Assembly: GCA_000018565.1 (NCBI GenBank)
Contig: CP000875.1
Coordinates: 1,999,199 to 2,063,198 of the forward strand
Source of the DNA: Herpetosiphon aurantiacus DSM 785
GTDB taxonomy: Bacteria > Chloroflexota > Chloroflexia > Chloroflexales > Herpetosiphonaceae
Direction of reading: 5' to 3'
Length of the DNA: 64,000 nt
Shown here in pieces: positions 44,591 to 54,139 of the stretch. The translations under genes were made by a program, and so were the position numbers. Under the pieces are notes generated by a model. It worked only from the letters and a program-made list of their open reading frames with translations, ran no database searches and was not told the DNA's origin. Each line of letters opens with the position of its first letter. Position 1 is the stretch's first letter.

Positions 44591-45478
44591 ATGACCAAAC
44601 TGCGCCTAGCAGTCATTTTGAATCCCCATTCCAATCGCCAACGAGCAGCTCGACAAGCTCCCCACATTCTGGCGATGCTTGAGCATTTTGGGCTTGAGGC
44701 GACCTTATTGCAAACGACCCAGGTTGGGCATGCCACCCATTTGGCCCAACAATGTGTCGCTGAAGGCAATTGGGATGGGATTATTGTGGCAGGTGGTGAT
44801 GGCACGATTAATGAAATCGTCAATGGCATGGCTGGCTCGTCTATGCCGTTGAGTTTTATTCCGCTTGGCACTGGCAACGATTTTGTCAAAATGCTCAAAT
44901 TGCCAACCAATAACACGGTCGAAGCCATTCGTGCGATCGCGGCCAATCGGCTACGCCAAATCGACCTTGGCATAATCAATCAGCATTGGTTTATCAATGG
45001 GGTTGGGATTGGGTTGGATGCAAATGTGGCGATTGAGGCTCAAAAACTCAAACGGATCAAAGGTGGTTTGGTTTATATGATTGCCGTGCTCAAATCTATT
45101 TTGCACTATCAAGCCCGCGATTTGCTGATTGAAACTGATGATCTGACGCTGCAAAAACGGATTAATATGGCAACGGTTGGGAATGGTGGTTATCATGGTG
45201 GTGGCTTTTGGATTACGCCTGAATCGCAGATTGACGATGGGATGCTTGATGTTTGCCTGACTGGCGAACAATCGCGCTGGTCGATGGTCCGCGATTCGAG
45301 CCGTGTACGCCAAGGAAGCCATACCAACCTGCCAAGTGTGACAATGCTTAAAACCCGTACCTTTAAGCTGTATAGTGAACGTGGCGTGCCAGTGCATGTT
45401 GATGGTGAGGTTTTTAGTGCGAGCTTGCACGAGATTACAATCACAATTCAGCCAGCCGCATTAACGATTCGGGTCTAG
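44591..45478 (+). CDS. Diacylglycerol/sphingosine kinase-family lipid kinase
   Basis: A 295-residue member of the DAGK catalytic family (YegS/DgkB/BmrU). The nucleotide motif GGDGTINEIVNGM is at 68-80, followed by PLSFIPLGTGNDFVKML and the C-terminal VHVDGEVFSASLHEITI. It phosphorylates diacylglycerol or a related lipid at the membrane surface. It is followed after ten bases by a PlsY-like acyltransferase gene, so the pair may work in phosphatidate formation. GAGGAG lies eight bases before the ATG. Confidence 0.92.
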   Translation: MTKLRLAVILNPHSNRQRAARQAPHILAMLEHFGLEATLLQTTQVGHATHLAQQCVAEGNWDGIIVAGGDGTINEIVNGMAGSSMPLSFIPLGTGNDFVKMLKLPTNNTVEAIRAIAANRLRQIDLGIINQHWFINGVGIGLDANVAIEAQKLKRIKGGLVYMIAVLKSILHYQARDLLIETDDLTLQKRINMATVGNGGYHGGGFWITPESQIDDGMLDVCLTGEQSRWSMVRDSSRVRQGSHTNLPSVTMLKTRTFKLYSERGVPVHVDGEVFSASLHEITITIQPAALTIRV

Positions 45479-45488
45479 AGGGTTTGTC

Positions 45489-46094
45489 ATGCTGATTGGA
45501 TTATTGAGCTTATTGGGATATTTAATTGGTGGAATTCCCTTCGCCGTGCCTGTGGTGCGGCTGTTAAGTGGCCAAGATGTGCGTTCAACTGGCTCGGGCA
45601 ATGTGGGGGCACGCAACTCGTTGCGGGTAGCGGGCGCTTGGGCGGGTGTGTTAGTGTTGGTGCTCGATGCACTCAAGGCGATCATTCCCATGCTCGTAGC
45701 CGATTCCATGTTGGCAGAACAATGGCCAGTTGGCTTGGTTGGGGTTATGGCAGTTTTGGGCCATTGCTACTCGCCCTATTTGCTCTTGCGTAGTTTGAAA
45801 ACGCCTTGGCAACATTGGCGACACTGGCTTTTAAGTGTTGGCGGTCAGGGTTTAGCAACAGGTTTGGGCGTAATTAGCATGCTTACGCCAATCTTGGCGC
45901 TCCCATTATTAGCCGTGGGGGCGTTTTTTGCGCTTGGCTTGAAGCGGAGCAGTTGGGCGGCGCTGGTGATGATTGGGGCCGCGCCGCTTGCTACCTACCT
46001 GCTTGGCTATGTGCATTTTGTTTGGCTGAGCATTGCTGCTTGTGCAATCATCATTTTGAGCAAGCTCTGGCAGGATTATCCATTTAAAGAGTAG
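45489..46094 (+). CDS. plsY: Glycerol-3-phosphate acyltransferase PlsY family
   Basis: A 201-residue protein with about five or six transmembrane helices. GYLIGGIPFAVPVVRLLSGQ is followed by DVRSTGSGNVGARNSLRVAG, the conserved loop of PlsY that binds glycerol 3-phosphate, then LDALKAIIPML. The HCYSPYLLL and GGQGLATGLGVI stretches are the other PlsY loops. It transfers an acyl group from acyl-phosphate to glycerol 3-phosphate, the first step of phospholipid synthesis. The canonical KGGKG loop is altered to GGQG, so this may be a paralogue. It is in an operon with the lipid kinase. Confidence 0.83.
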   Translation: MLIGLLSLLGYLIGGIPFAVPVVRLLSGQDVRSTGSGNVGARNSLRVAGAWAGVLVLVLDALKAIIPMLVADSMLAEQWPVGLVGVMAVLGHCYSPYLLLRSLKTPWQHWRHWLLSVGGQGLATGLGVISMLTPILALPLLAVGAFFALGLKRSSWAALVMIGAAPLATYLLGYVHFVWLSIAACAIIILSKLWQDYPFKE

Positions 46095-46114
46095 GCTATT
46101 GGCTATGAGCTGAA

Positions 46115-46154
46115 GGCTATCGGAGCGATCTATGTGCTTAATCCCCCGATAGCC
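46115..46154. terminator. Bidirectional terminator between plsY and the beta-propeller gene
   Basis: GGCTATCGG (46115-46123) pairs with CCGATAGCC (46146-46154) between convergent genes. Confidence 0.5.
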
Positions 46155-46249
46155 TCTTGCCAGTCAACATTGTGGGCTTCGGCTGCTTCGTGGTTAATCT
46201 GGTTATTTTATTGCTGATCTCTGACAACTAGCCCCTTAGACCCTCATGC

Positions 46250-47641
46250 TTAGCGTCCCCAATCGATACTGCCTTCAGCATCGACATTTTGAATCAGTGG
46301 GGTGCTCAGTTGGGTTTTAGGGTCGTAGAGCTGAATGGTGCCACTTCCGCCAGGCGTACAAGCGAAACCATCATTAGCGCAAACCACGAGTGCCAGAATC
46401 TCGCCTGCAGGTGCCCAAGTAGCCTGCGAAACAAACTCCGTGCCAGGGTCAACCAGCGCCGAAACTTCAATCGGAATATCAACATAATTAACAATTTGTG
46501 GTTGATTGCCAGTGCGCACGAGATTTAACATTGGGCTACCCTTAGCCCCCAATGAGATGTAGGCAGCGCCATCGCCACGCAAGGTTGGTCGCACGCTAGC
46601 ACTTTGTACATCCAAGGCCAAGCCAATTGGCTTTGTACCACCATTAATTGGATCAATTTGCTCAATCGTACTGAAATCGATCAGCACGCGATAGCCAATA
46701 AAGCCAAAGCTATATAAGGCACTGCCATCGCGGTTCCAGAACGGTGCATAGAAAATGCGCCGTGGATCAGGGAAGGCGGCGTTTTGCACCGGAGCACTAA
46801 CCGGAGTCCAGCCGTTTTGACCTTGGCGACCAATCAGGCCAACCGTATTAAAGCCTTCGTTGATATCGCCAATGGTTGGTGAAACATAGGCCAAGCGCTT
46901 GCCATCAGGCGACCATGCTGGTTGGCAGCCTTGGGCCAGCGTCGTACTGCTGTTGCTATTCAAATCGACCACGATCAATTGGCTATCGTTGGCACATGCC
47001 AAAGGATAGCGATTATCAGGGCTGCCACTGACCACCGCCAAGGCCGTGCTATCAGGAGACCAACGTGGTGCTTCGTTGACATTTTGGGTCAAGGCTTGGC
47101 GATTTTCACCATCGCGATCAGCCACAAACAAGGTACGATTATCCAAATAGGCGATTTTGGTGCCATTTGGTGAAACTCGCGCCAATTCGCCCTGTTCAGC
47201 AATCAATTGCTCGGTTTTGGCTTTAACATTGTAGCTCCACAATGCGCCTGCTCGCTCAAAGAAGATTAATCCACTACTCGCACTTGGTGGGGCGGGTGTG
47301 GCGGTTGGTTCCGGCGTTGGCGTTTCAGTTGGCAAGGGAGTCTCGGTTGGCGTTGGGCTTTCCAAGGGTGTTGGGCTTGGCAAAGGCGTAACCGTAATTG
47401 GGCCAAGATTCACCGTTGGCGTTGGCTCACGATTGCCTGCGCTGGTTGGCGTTGATGCACCTGGCTCAGTGGTTGCGGTTGGGGTAGCAGTGCGGCGTTG
47501 CAGCCCTTGGTTTACTAAAGCAAAAGCCGTTGCAGTTTGTTGACGTAAATTTGGTGTAACGGTGATATCAACTGTTGCTGGTGTTGCACTACATCCTACG
47601 AGCATGCCTGACAGCAGCAACCAAGAAACCAATCGACGCAT
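46250..47641 (-). CDS. Beta-propeller (TolB/PD40-like) lipoprotein
   Basis: 463 residues. Lipobox LVGC with Cys17, then an approximately 100-residue Thr/Pro-rich linker (TPTETPLPTETPTPEPTATP), then a propeller domain. Repeats of the PD40 type can be read: ARVSPNGTKIAYLDNRTLFV, APRWSPDSTALAVVSGSPDN, QPAWSPDGKRLAYVSPTIGD and APFWNRDGSALYSFGFIGYR. TolB-like propellers bind other proteins or polymers; this one sits outside the membrane and has no enzymatic motif. It is 30 bases downstream of a glycosyltransferase gene on the same strand, so it may be part of that operon. Confidence 0.85.
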   Translation of the reverse strand: MRRLVSWLLLSGMLVGCSATPATVDITVTPNLRQQTATAFALVNQGLQRRTATPTATTEPGASTPTSAGNREPTPTVNLGPITVTPLPSPTPLESPTPTETPLPTETPTPEPTATPAPPSASSGLIFFERAGALWSYNVKAKTEQLIAEQGELARVSPNGTKIAYLDNRTLFVADRDGENRQALTQNVNEAPRWSPDSTALAVVSGSPDNRYPLACANDSQLIVVDLNSNSSTTLAQGCQPAWSPDGKRLAYVSPTIGDINEGFNTVGLIGRQGQNGWTPVSAPVQNAAFPDPRRIFYAPFWNRDGSALYSFGFIGYRVLIDFSTIEQIDPINGGTKPIGLALDVQSASVRPTLRGDGAAYISLGAKGSPMLNLVRTGNQPQIVNYVDIPIEVSALVDPGTEFVSQATWAPAGEILALVVCANDGFACTPGGSGTIQLYDPKTQLSTPLIQNVDAEGSIDWGR

Positions 47642-47670
47642 ACGCCTTTTCTCCTATCCTACACAGTAAC

Positions 47671-48957
47671 TTAATCATACCCAGTCAGCGCACGCTGTGG
47701 TTGTTGGGTAAGTAGTGTCCAATAGAGTTGTTCCACTTGCTCAGCAACCACTGTGCTAGCTAAACGGGTTTGGGCGGTTTGATAGGCAACTTGGCCCAAT
47801 TGCTCGGCTCGTTGCGGGTTGTGCAGCAATTCTGCCGCCAATACACCTAGTTGCTTGGCTGAGCGAGCCAGATAGCCATTCAGGCCATGCTGAATTAGAT
47901 CCGGTGTGCCGCCCGTTGCCATTGCCACAATCGGCATGCCCACAGCACAAGCTTCAAGCAAAACCCGACTGAGTGGTTCGCCCCACGTTGAGGGGAAAAT
48001 TAAGAGCTTGGCCCCCGCCATCAAGCGCAAAACCTCATCGTGCTCAACCCAATCGAGGGCTAGCACCTCAATGCCTTGAGCTTGAATTGCTGCAACCAGC
48101 TCTGAATTCTTGCCGCCAGCGATGACGAGGGTTGCCTCACCACCAGCTGCCCGAAAACTAGCCATAATTTCGGGTAGTAAATAGGCTCCTTTGTTGCGAG
48201 CCAATTTGCCAGTAAACAAGATATATGGCTGATTAATGGTCGTTTGCGCAGGCGTTGCTAGCACTTTGCTTATCGCTGCTACATTGACCATGTTGGGAAT
48301 TGGCCATAATTTGGCGGGTGCAACTACGCTGCTAAGCCGTTGGGTGATATAGCTACTCAGCGAAATAACCGCATCACAGGCTTGTAACAATTGTCGTCGC
48401 CGTTGCATATGCGCTTGGACATAGGGTAAGGCCAAGAGCGAAAGTATCCCAAGTAATGGTTTGCGGCGGGCAACCAAATCGGTGGCCGCCGCCGCCCAAT
48501 CAAAATCTTCAAGCGGGAATTGATCGCCATGTAAATTTGTGCCAAAATAATGATTTGGCCAATGATCACGCACGGTTGCCACAACCGGAATGTTCAGCTG
48601 TTGCCCCGCCAAGACGGCTGCACCAATCCCTTGGACGTGCTGTCCATGAATGATTACGTGTTCGCGCTGCTTGCCGATCGTCTTGACAATTGCTTGGGCA
48701 AATTGGGGCCAGAACAGTTCAAAGCGCGACCAATTGGCCACAAACGGCAAACGAGCAGGTTGATAGCCGACCTCAACCACCGGAACACCTGCTTCAACCC
48801 GCCGATGCAGCCCACGCACTCCAGCCTTGGGAACCAATGCCGTCACCTGATGGCCGCGTTCGAGCAACGCCAACGCCAAGGCATGACTACTCCAGCCTGC
48901 GCCACCGGTGCGTGGTGGAAATACGTCGGTTGGTAACAGCACATGCAGCGGTTTCAT
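47671..48957 (-). CDS. Glycosyltransferase family 4 (GT-B fold)
   Basis: 428 residues. The N-terminal domain opens LHVLLPTDVFPPRTGGAGWS with the GG-rich acceptor loop, and the C-terminal nucleotide-sugar domain contains PYILFTGKLARNKGAYLLPE. The donor-site sequence is KLLIFPSTWGEPLSRVLLEA, with the E-x7-E type motif, then AVGMPIVAMATGGTPDLIQH. It transfers an activated sugar to a surface polymer or lipid. The start overlaps the stop of the second glycosyltransferase gene (ATGA). Substrate cannot be read. Confidence 0.9.
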   Translation of the reverse strand: MKPLHVLLPTDVFPPRTGGAGWSSHALALALLERGHQVTALVPKAGVRGLHRRVEAGVPVVEVGYQPARLPFVANWSRFELFWPQFAQAIVKTIGKQREHVIIHGQHVQGIGAAVLAGQQLNIPVVATVRDHWPNHYFGTNLHGDQFPLEDFDWAAAATDLVARRKPLLGILSLLALPYVQAHMQRRRQLLQACDAVISLSSYITQRLSSVVAPAKLWPIPNMVNVAAISKVLATPAQTTINQPYILFTGKLARNKGAYLLPEIMASFRAAGGEATLVIAGGKNSELVAAIQAQGIEVLALDWVEHDEVLRLMAGAKLLIFPSTWGEPLSRVLLEACAVGMPIVAMATGGTPDLIQHGLNGYLARSAKQLGVLAAELLHNPQRAEQLGQVAYQTAQTRLASTVVAEQVEQLYWTLLTQQPQRALTGYD

Positions 48958-50132
48958 GGCTGCTCCTTAATCATGGTTTGCAATAATTGATATAAGGCTT
49001 GGCAATGGCGCTCCCACGAATAATACTCGACCACGCGTTGGCGAGCATTCAAGCCCCATTGTTGGCGTTGCGGGTCGTTGGCAACTGCCTGCATGACGCG
49101 AGCAAGGTCGTTGATATTGCCAGCTTCAAATAACCCACCTTCTTGCTGTGGCCGAATAATTGTATCGAGCGGCGGAATATTAGCTGTTACTACGGGCAAG
49201 CCAGCCGCCATGTATTCGTAAATTTTCAGTGGCGACCAAAAGAAGCCTGCCGCTTGTAAAGCTGGGTGACGAGCTGGATTGAACGGTGCAACCCCAACGC
49301 TAGCCTGCGCTAACAAGGCTGGTACGCGTTCGTGAGCTACTGCCCCTGCCCATTCAAAACGTTCGGCATACGGTGCTGCCAACCGTTGAGCTTCAGCTTG
49401 TTCTGGGCCACTACCAATTAATAAAAATCGGGCCGGGCTGCCTTGCTGAATCAAACGAATCGCTGCGCGAATAAAATCGGTCACCCCATGCCAATGGCGA
49501 AACGAACCAAGAAAGACAAACACTGGTTGGATTGGTGCTTGAGTTTGTGGGCTAAATGCCTGAACATTCGCGCCCCAAGGTAATTCGACGATTCGACTGC
49601 ATTCAATTTCGGGTGGCACGGTTGTGTGCAAGGGCGTGACAATTTTGGTGCTATGCCGGCATTGCCAAGCGGCCCAGCGCCGCATCGGGCCATGCTTGCC
49701 AGGCAATAGCCACGCCAAGCTATCATCTAGTTGGCGCTTGCGTACTTGGGGCGGATCAACGATCAAGGCATTGACTTCTAACAACGTCGGAATGCCTTGG
49801 CGAGCCGCAGCCAAGATGCCTGCTCCAGCAAAATTATAGTAGCGTTCCATTACCGCATCGGGCCGCAATTCGCGTACCAACCGTGCAATTGCTGAATAGC
49901 CAAGCAAACTCAAAGGCTTTGGCAAATCAGCTTCGTACCAAGTAATTGCTCCGGTTTGGCGCTTGGGCAGTTGCCATGGCTTGCGGCGTTGGCCTTGGGC
50001 TGGTCGTGTTATCACATGCATTTCCACGCCCAGTTGAGCCAAGCCTTGGGCAACTTCGGTTGTATGAATTGCGCCACCAAATGCACCAGGCACGCGGATG
50101 CCGCTGGCGATGTATAAGACTTTCACATGCAA
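48954..50132 (-). CDS. Glycosyltransferase (GT-B fold, GT4-like)
   Basis: 392 residues. It opens VLYIASGIRVPGAFGGAIHT and has the acceptor-side VMERYYNFAGAGILAAARQG. The donor-side sequence runs PVFVFLGSFRHWHGVTDFIR, followed by the late YMAAGLPVVTANIPPLDTII. RVVEYYSWERHCQALYQLL at the end resembles family 4 enzymes. It is the first gene of a pair with a 4-base overlap, so the two enzymes probably act in succession on one glycan. A short intergenic gap with a family A repeat separates it from xylA. Confidence 0.88.
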   Translation of the reverse strand: MHVKVLYIASGIRVPGAFGGAIHTTEVAQGLAQLGVEMHVITRPAQGQRRKPWQLPKRQTGAITWYEADLPKPLSLLGYSAIARLVRELRPDAVMERYYNFAGAGILAAARQGIPTLLEVNALIVDPPQVRKRQLDDSLAWLLPGKHGPMRRWAAWQCRHSTKIVTPLHTTVPPEIECSRIVELPWGANVQAFSPQTQAPIQPVFVFLGSFRHWHGVTDFIRAAIRLIQQGSPARFLLIGSGPEQAEAQRLAAPYAERFEWAGAVAHERVPALLAQASVGVAPFNPARHPALQAAGFFWSPLKIYEYMAAGLPVVTANIPPLDTIIRPQQEGGLFEAGNINDLARVMQAVANDPQRQQWGLNARQRVVEYYSWERHCQALYQLLQTMIKEQP

Positions 50133-50215
50133 TCCCTACAGGTTGTCGTTCAACCTTTATTATAGCCGCAAACGCCAAGCCAAAAGCAGCAAAAGCGACC
50201 TAGGATTCACTACCG

Positions 50216-50311
50216 ATTGGCATGCCCAGCAGGCGTGGGGGAGCCATCCCATCATGAGCATTGGAACTCCCCTCGCCCGCCGCAGTGGGAGAGGGCTAGG
50301 GGTGAGGGAAC
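50216..50311. repeat. Dispersed repeat, family A (internally deleted copy)
   Basis: Begins with CGATTGGCATGCCCAG and then ATCATGAGCATTGGAACTCC and CGCCGCAGTGGGAGAGGGCT, ending GGGTGAGGGAAC. It is the same order as the copy at 12526-12664 with the left core missing. It ends 15 bases before the xylA promoter. Confidence 0.75.
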
Positions 50312-50325
50312 TCTGGTCGTTTTAC

Positions 50326-50374
50326 TTGACAAACCAGACTGCTTGATCTAGATTATGCTTTGTAAGCGTTTACA
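50326..50374 (+). promoter_or_regulatory. xylAB promoter with LacI-type operator at the start site
   Basis: TTGACA (50326-50331), 17 bases, TAGATT (50349-50354). TGTAAGCGTTTACA (50361-50374) is a LacI/CcpA-type palindrome lying on the expected transcription start, so a bound repressor would block initiation. Confidence 0.75.
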
Positions 50375-50452
50375 CAATTTTTGCTCAGAATTACAACCTC
50401 AATCCAGCGTTTTGGGCTAAATCAGCGCCAAAAATGTGAAAATATTGGTAAA

Positions 50453-50476
50453 TTTTCTGCAAGCGCTTACAGAAAA
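50453..50476. promoter_or_regulatory. Second LacI-type operator upstream of xylA
   Basis: A 24-base near-perfect palindrome with arms TTTTCTG and CAGAAAA around CAAGCGCTTA. Its centre lies about 97 bases after that of the first operator and 60 bases before the xylA ATG, a spacing that suits DNA looping. Confidence 0.7.
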
Positions 50477-50522
50477 TCTGATCAGTGAACGATCAACTCC
50501 ATAGTACAAGGAGGTACCATTT

Positions 50523-51683
50523 ATGTACGACGCACAGCCTGCCCACAAATTTACGTTTGGCCTTTGGACGGTCGGCAATGTTGGCCGTGATCCCTTTGGC
50601 GAGCCAGTTCGTAAGCCGCTGAGTCCTCCTGAGATTGTCCATTTACTGGCAGAAGTTGGCGCTTGGGGCGTAAACTTCCACGATAACGATTTAATTCCAA
50701 TTGATGCAACTCCCAGCGAACGCGACTCAATTATCAAGGCCTTTCGTGGCGCTTTAGCTGAAACCGGTCTCGTTGTGCCAATGGCAACTACCAACTTATT
50801 CAGTCATCCAGCTTTTAAAGATGGCGCGTTTACCAGCAATGATCCAGCAGTACGCGCCTATGCGCTGCAAAAAACCATGGCCGCGATGGATTTGGGAGCC
50901 GAATTTGGGGCCACGACCTATGTATTTTGGGGTGGTCGCGAAGGCAGCGAAAGCGATGCCGCCAAAAATCCGCTTGAAGGCTTGAAGTGGTTTCGCGAGG
51001 CGCTCAACTTTTTGTGTGAATATAGCTTGGCCCAAGGCTATAACTATCGCTTTGCCTTGGAAGCGAAGCCCAACGAACCACGCGGCGACATCTTTTTGCC
51101 CACCACCGGAGCCATGTTGGGCTTTATCGAAACCCTCGATCATTCAGCAATGGTTGGGGTTAACCCTGAAGTAGCCCACGAAACCATGGCGGGCTTAAAT
51201 TTTGCCCATGCTGTGGCCCAAGCGCTTGATGCTGGCAAACTTTTCCACATCGACCTCAACGATCAAGCCAGTGGTCGCTATGATCAAGATTTCCGCTTTG
51301 CAGCGCATAACTACAAGCAAAATTTCTTCTTGGTCAAGTTGCTCGAAGATGTTGGCTATGATGGCCCACGCCACTTCGATGCCCATGCCTACCGCTCAGA
51401 AGATTTGCAAGGGGTCAAAGATTTTGCCCGTGGCTGTATTCGCAGCTATCTGATTTTGGCCGAAAAAGCCCGCCGCTTCAACGCTGATGCTGAAATTCAA
51501 GGTTTGTTGGCCGAATTGAAAACAGTTGAGCCAGCAGTGGCGGCGTTGGCTGGTAGCTATTCGCCAGAACGAGTTGCCGCGCTCAAGGCGCATGAATTTG
51601 ATCGGACGGGGCTGGGTGCACGCGGTTTGGGCTACGAAAAGCTTGATCAATTGACATTTGAATTATTGATGGGTGTTCGTTAA
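50523..51683 (+). CDS. xylA: Xylose isomerase
   Basis: A 386-residue TIM-barrel enzyme that converts D-xylose to D-xylulose. It is of the shorter (actinobacterial, group I) type: [38 protein letters not shown], and the metal/active site in [20 protein letters not shown] and [20 protein letters not shown]. The late metal ligands are in LFHIDLNDQ and [18 protein letters not shown] lies eight bases before the ATG. It is the first gene of xylAB behind two LacI-type operators. Confidence 0.97.
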   Translation: MYDAQPAHKFTFGLWTVGNVGRDPFGEPVRKPLSPPEIVHLLAEVGAWGVNFHDNDLIPIDATPSERDSIIKAFRGALAETGLVVPMATTNLFSHPAFKDGAFTSNDPAVRAYALQKTMAAMDLGAEFGATTYVFWGGREGSESDAAKNPLEGLKWFREALNFLCEYSLAQGYNYRFALEAKPNEPRGDIFLPTTGAMLGFIETLDHSAMVGVNPEVAHETMAGLNFAHAVAQALDAGKLFHIDLNDQASGRYDQDFRFAAHNYKQNFFLVKLLEDVGYDGPRHFDAHAYRSEDLQGVKDFARGCIRSYLILAEKARRFNADAEIQGLLAELKTVEPAVAALAGSYSPERVAALKAHEFDRTGLGARGLGYEKLDQLTFELLMGVR

Positions 51684-51690
51684 GCTTTTA

Positions 51691-51744
51691 ACCACGAAGA
51701 ACACGAAGGCCACGAAGTTGCCTCGGTTGGTTTCTTCGTGGTTT
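51691..51744. repeat. Family C repeat (CACGAAG units) forming a hairpin between xylA and xylB
   Basis: AACCACGAAG (51691-51700) pairs with CTTCGTGGTT (51735-51744), with two more CACGAAG units inside. Further copies lie at 53911-53935 and 62542-62624. It lies within the operon and ends 20 bases before the xylB start. Confidence 0.7.
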
Positions 51745-51763
51745 ATTTTATTGGAGCACCATC

Positions 51764-53263
51764 ATGGCATATGTACTTGGTTATGATATTTCGACGACGG
51801 CAACCAAGGCACTGTTGATCGATCAGCAAGGAACGGTGGTGGCGATTGGCCAGGCGAGCTACGATTATGCTACGCCACATCCATTATGGAGCGAGCAATC
51901 GCCGCATTTATGGTGGCAGGCTTGCCGCGAAAGTACCCAAGAAGTGTTGGCAAAAGCAGGTGTGGCCGCCAACGAGATTATGGCAATTGGCTTGGCTGGC
52001 CAGATGCATGGCTTAGTTTTGCTTGATCAAGCGGGCGAGGTGTTGCGTCCAGCCTTGCTTTGGAACGATCAGCGGACTGCTGAACAGTGCGAGCAAATTA
52101 CCGCGCGACTAGGTGAACAACGCCTGATCGAATTAACGGGTAATCGGGCATTAACCGGCTTTACTGCGCCGAAAATTTTGTGGGTTCAACAGCACGAGCC
52201 AGAAATTTATGCCCAAATTGCCCATATTCTGCTGCCCAAAGATTATGTGCGCTATTGTCTGACTGGCGAATTTGCCAGCGATGTCTCTGATAGTGCTGGC
52301 ACGCTCTTGCTGGATGTACGCAGTCGTCAATGGTCGGCGGAAGTAGCTCAAGCCCTTGAGATCGATCTGGCATGGCTACCGCAATTATTTGAAGGCCCAG
52401 CCATCACAGGCCAATTGCATGCTGAGGCCGCAGCGGCTTTGGGCTTGGTAGCGGGCATTCCAGTGGTTGGCGGTGGCGGTGATCAAGCGGCCAATGCGGT
52501 TGGCACAGGTGTGGTTGCGGCTGGTAGCATTGCCCTGAGCCTTGGTACATCGGGCGTGGTTTTTGGGGCGACGGCTAGCCCAATTATCGAGCCACAAGGC
52601 CGCTTGCATGCTTTTTGCCATGCTGTGCCTGGGCGTTGGCATTTGATGGGCGTGATGTTGAGTGCGGCGGGCAGCTTGCGCTGGTATCACGATACCTTCG
52701 CCCCACAACTGAGCTATGACCAATTGCTGGAGCCTGCCGAAGCTGTGGCAGTTGGCAGTGCTGGCTTATTTTTTGCGCCTTATCTGACTGGCGAACGCAC
52801 GCCGCACCCTGATCCCTTAGCTCGCGGTGGCTTTATTGGCCTAACCGTGCGGCATACGCAGGCCCATCTTACGCGCTCGGTGCTCGAAGGCGTGGCCTTT
52901 GGTTTACGTGATAGCCTTGAACTAATGAGCCAAGCTGGAATCGGTACCATTGGCGCGATTCGGGCTTCGGGTGGTGGCACACGCAACCGCTTGTGGCGGC
53001 AAATTTTGGCTGATGTGCTAGGAGCGCCATTGGTTGGCGTGAGTACGACCGAGGGTGCGGCCTATGGCGCAGCATTGCTGGCAGCGGTTGGGGCTGGCTG
53101 GTATCGCGATGTCGATCAAGCGGTTGCGGCAACCGTGCGCTTGAGTGATCCCACTGAGCCGAGTGCTGATCAAGCCCGCTATGCCGAGTTGTATGCAACC
53201 TATCGCGCGATTTATCCCGCCTTGCAACCACTGTATCCAGCCTTGGCTGCGGCAGAGGCCTAA
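51764..53263 (+). CDS. xylB: Xylulokinase
   Basis: A 499-residue FGGY-family kinase that phosphorylates D-xylulose to xylulose 5-phosphate, which then enters the pentose phosphate pathway. Landmarks are the N-terminal LGYDISTTATKALLIDQQG, the substrate loop GLAGQMHGLVLLD followed by RPALLWNDQRT, GGGGDQAANAVGTGVV, and the ATP domain RASGGGTRNRLWRQILADVL. The Asp in GDQAAN is the usual catalytic base. GGAG lies seven bases before the ATG. It follows xylA by 80 bases and ends in a terminator-like hairpin at 53281-53305. Confidence 0.96.
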   Translation: MAYVLGYDISTTATKALLIDQQGTVVAIGQASYDYATPHPLWSEQSPHLWWQACRESTQEVLAKAGVAANEIMAIGLAGQMHGLVLLDQAGEVLRPALLWNDQRTAEQCEQITARLGEQRLIELTGNRALTGFTAPKILWVQQHEPEIYAQIAHILLPKDYVRYCLTGEFASDVSDSAGTLLLDVRSRQWSAEVAQALEIDLAWLPQLFEGPAITGQLHAEAAAALGLVAGIPVVGGGGDQAANAVGTGVVAAGSIALSLGTSGVVFGATASPIIEPQGRLHAFCHAVPGRWHLMGVMLSAAGSLRWYHDTFAPQLSYDQLLEPAEAVAVGSAGLFFAPYLTGERTPHPDPLARGGFIGLTVRHTQAHLTRSVLEGVAFGLRDSLELMSQAGIGTIGAIRASGGGTRNRLWRQILADVLGAPLVGVSTTEGAAYGAALLAAVGAGWYRDVDQAVAATVRLSDPTEPSADQARYAELYATYRAIYPALQPLYPALAAAEA

Positions 53264-53280
53264 ATTTAACGAAAATGAGT

Positions 53281-53305
53281 GCGCTGCTTGAAACTCAGGC
53301 AGCGC
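53281..53305. terminator. Terminator-like hairpin after xylB
   Basis: GCGCTGC (53281-53287) pairs with GCAGCGC (53299-53305). It is shared with the convergent small membrane protein gene. Confidence 0.55.
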
Positions 53306-53311
53306 AACGGT

Positions 53312-53776
53312 TTAATATTTTAGCTTGTTACGATTTGGAATAACCATTAATATCAACATCCCTAATAATCCTAATAGTGATAATAGACCGAGCCATACAG
53401 AATAGCCCTTGCTTTTGGTTGAAAAACACCATGCAGTGACCCATGCAATGCTACTAAAGAGCCAAAAAAAACCAGACAAGATTGCATCGCTGTTCTGTGG
53501 ATTACGACTGTAGAAAACCCCTCCAAGTATAAACGTCACGATGCATACAACGAATGCAATATTGGAGCGCTGTCGATCTATTTTTGCATTAGCTTGGATC
53601 GAATTGGGCACCTGATAAGGATAATTGATCGGCTGATATTGAGCTTGATAGGGATTTTGGCCATAAAGTGTTTGTGGTGGATATTGGCCTTGATAGAGAT
53701 TTGGGTCGTATGGCTGAGCATAATTTGGTTGATTATTGGGTGGCGTTGGCGATTGGTAATTGGGTTGGTTACTCAT
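53312..53776 (-). CDS. Small membrane protein with Pro/Gln/Tyr-rich N-terminus
   Basis: 154 residues, no named family. The first 65 residues are low-complexity and rich in Pro, Gln, Asn and Tyr (NYQSPTPPNNQPNYAQPY and similar), which suggests a disordered, cytoplasmic segment. Three hydrophobic helices follow: IAFVVCIVTFILGGVF, AILSGFFWLFSSIAWVTAW and LGLLSLLGLLGMLILMV. GAGGAG lies seven bases before the ATG at 53776. Such proteins are often annotated as DUF4190-like or septum-associated, but this cannot be shown. The gap to 54139 (363 bases) holds a short family C remnant (53911-53935) and no other feature. Confidence 0.68.
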   Translation of the reverse strand: MSNQPNYQSPTPPNNQPNYAQPYDPNLYQGQYPPQTLYGQNPYQAQYQPINYPYQVPNSIQANAKIDRQRSNIAFVVCIVTFILGGVFYSRNPQNSDAILSGFFWLFSSIAWVTAWCFSTKSKGYSVWLGLLSLLGLLGMLILMVIPNRNKLKY

Positions 53777-54139
53777 TAAATTTCTCCTCAAATCGTTGAA
53801 TGGCTCAATATAGCATGTTTGAATTGGTAGATTAATCCCAGTTAGTGTTGATTTTAAGCTCTATATTTTTTGGGACAATAGTTTCAGTAAAGAATACGAA
53901 TAACGTGTTTTAACCACGAAGCGCACGAAGTTGCATATTTGGTTAGCGGAATGAGCGATTTGGTTGTAGGTATTGCGCTGCATGGCCTTCTGATCCCTAG
54001 TCCCCTAGCCCCCTGACCACTCCTTATTGAAACCAAACCTGTGCCAATGGACAGGCTCATACTCCATCTATGTGGTGATCGATTGTGTTACAGGCCACGC
54101 TATAGTTGTTGCAGTAATTGTGTTTGGCTGGAGGCAACA

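Noticed and set aside
54041-54139. Upstream extension of the F420-reductase-like protein
   Set aside because: The extra 33 codons lack similarity and a ribosome site, while GGAGG fixes the start at 54140.
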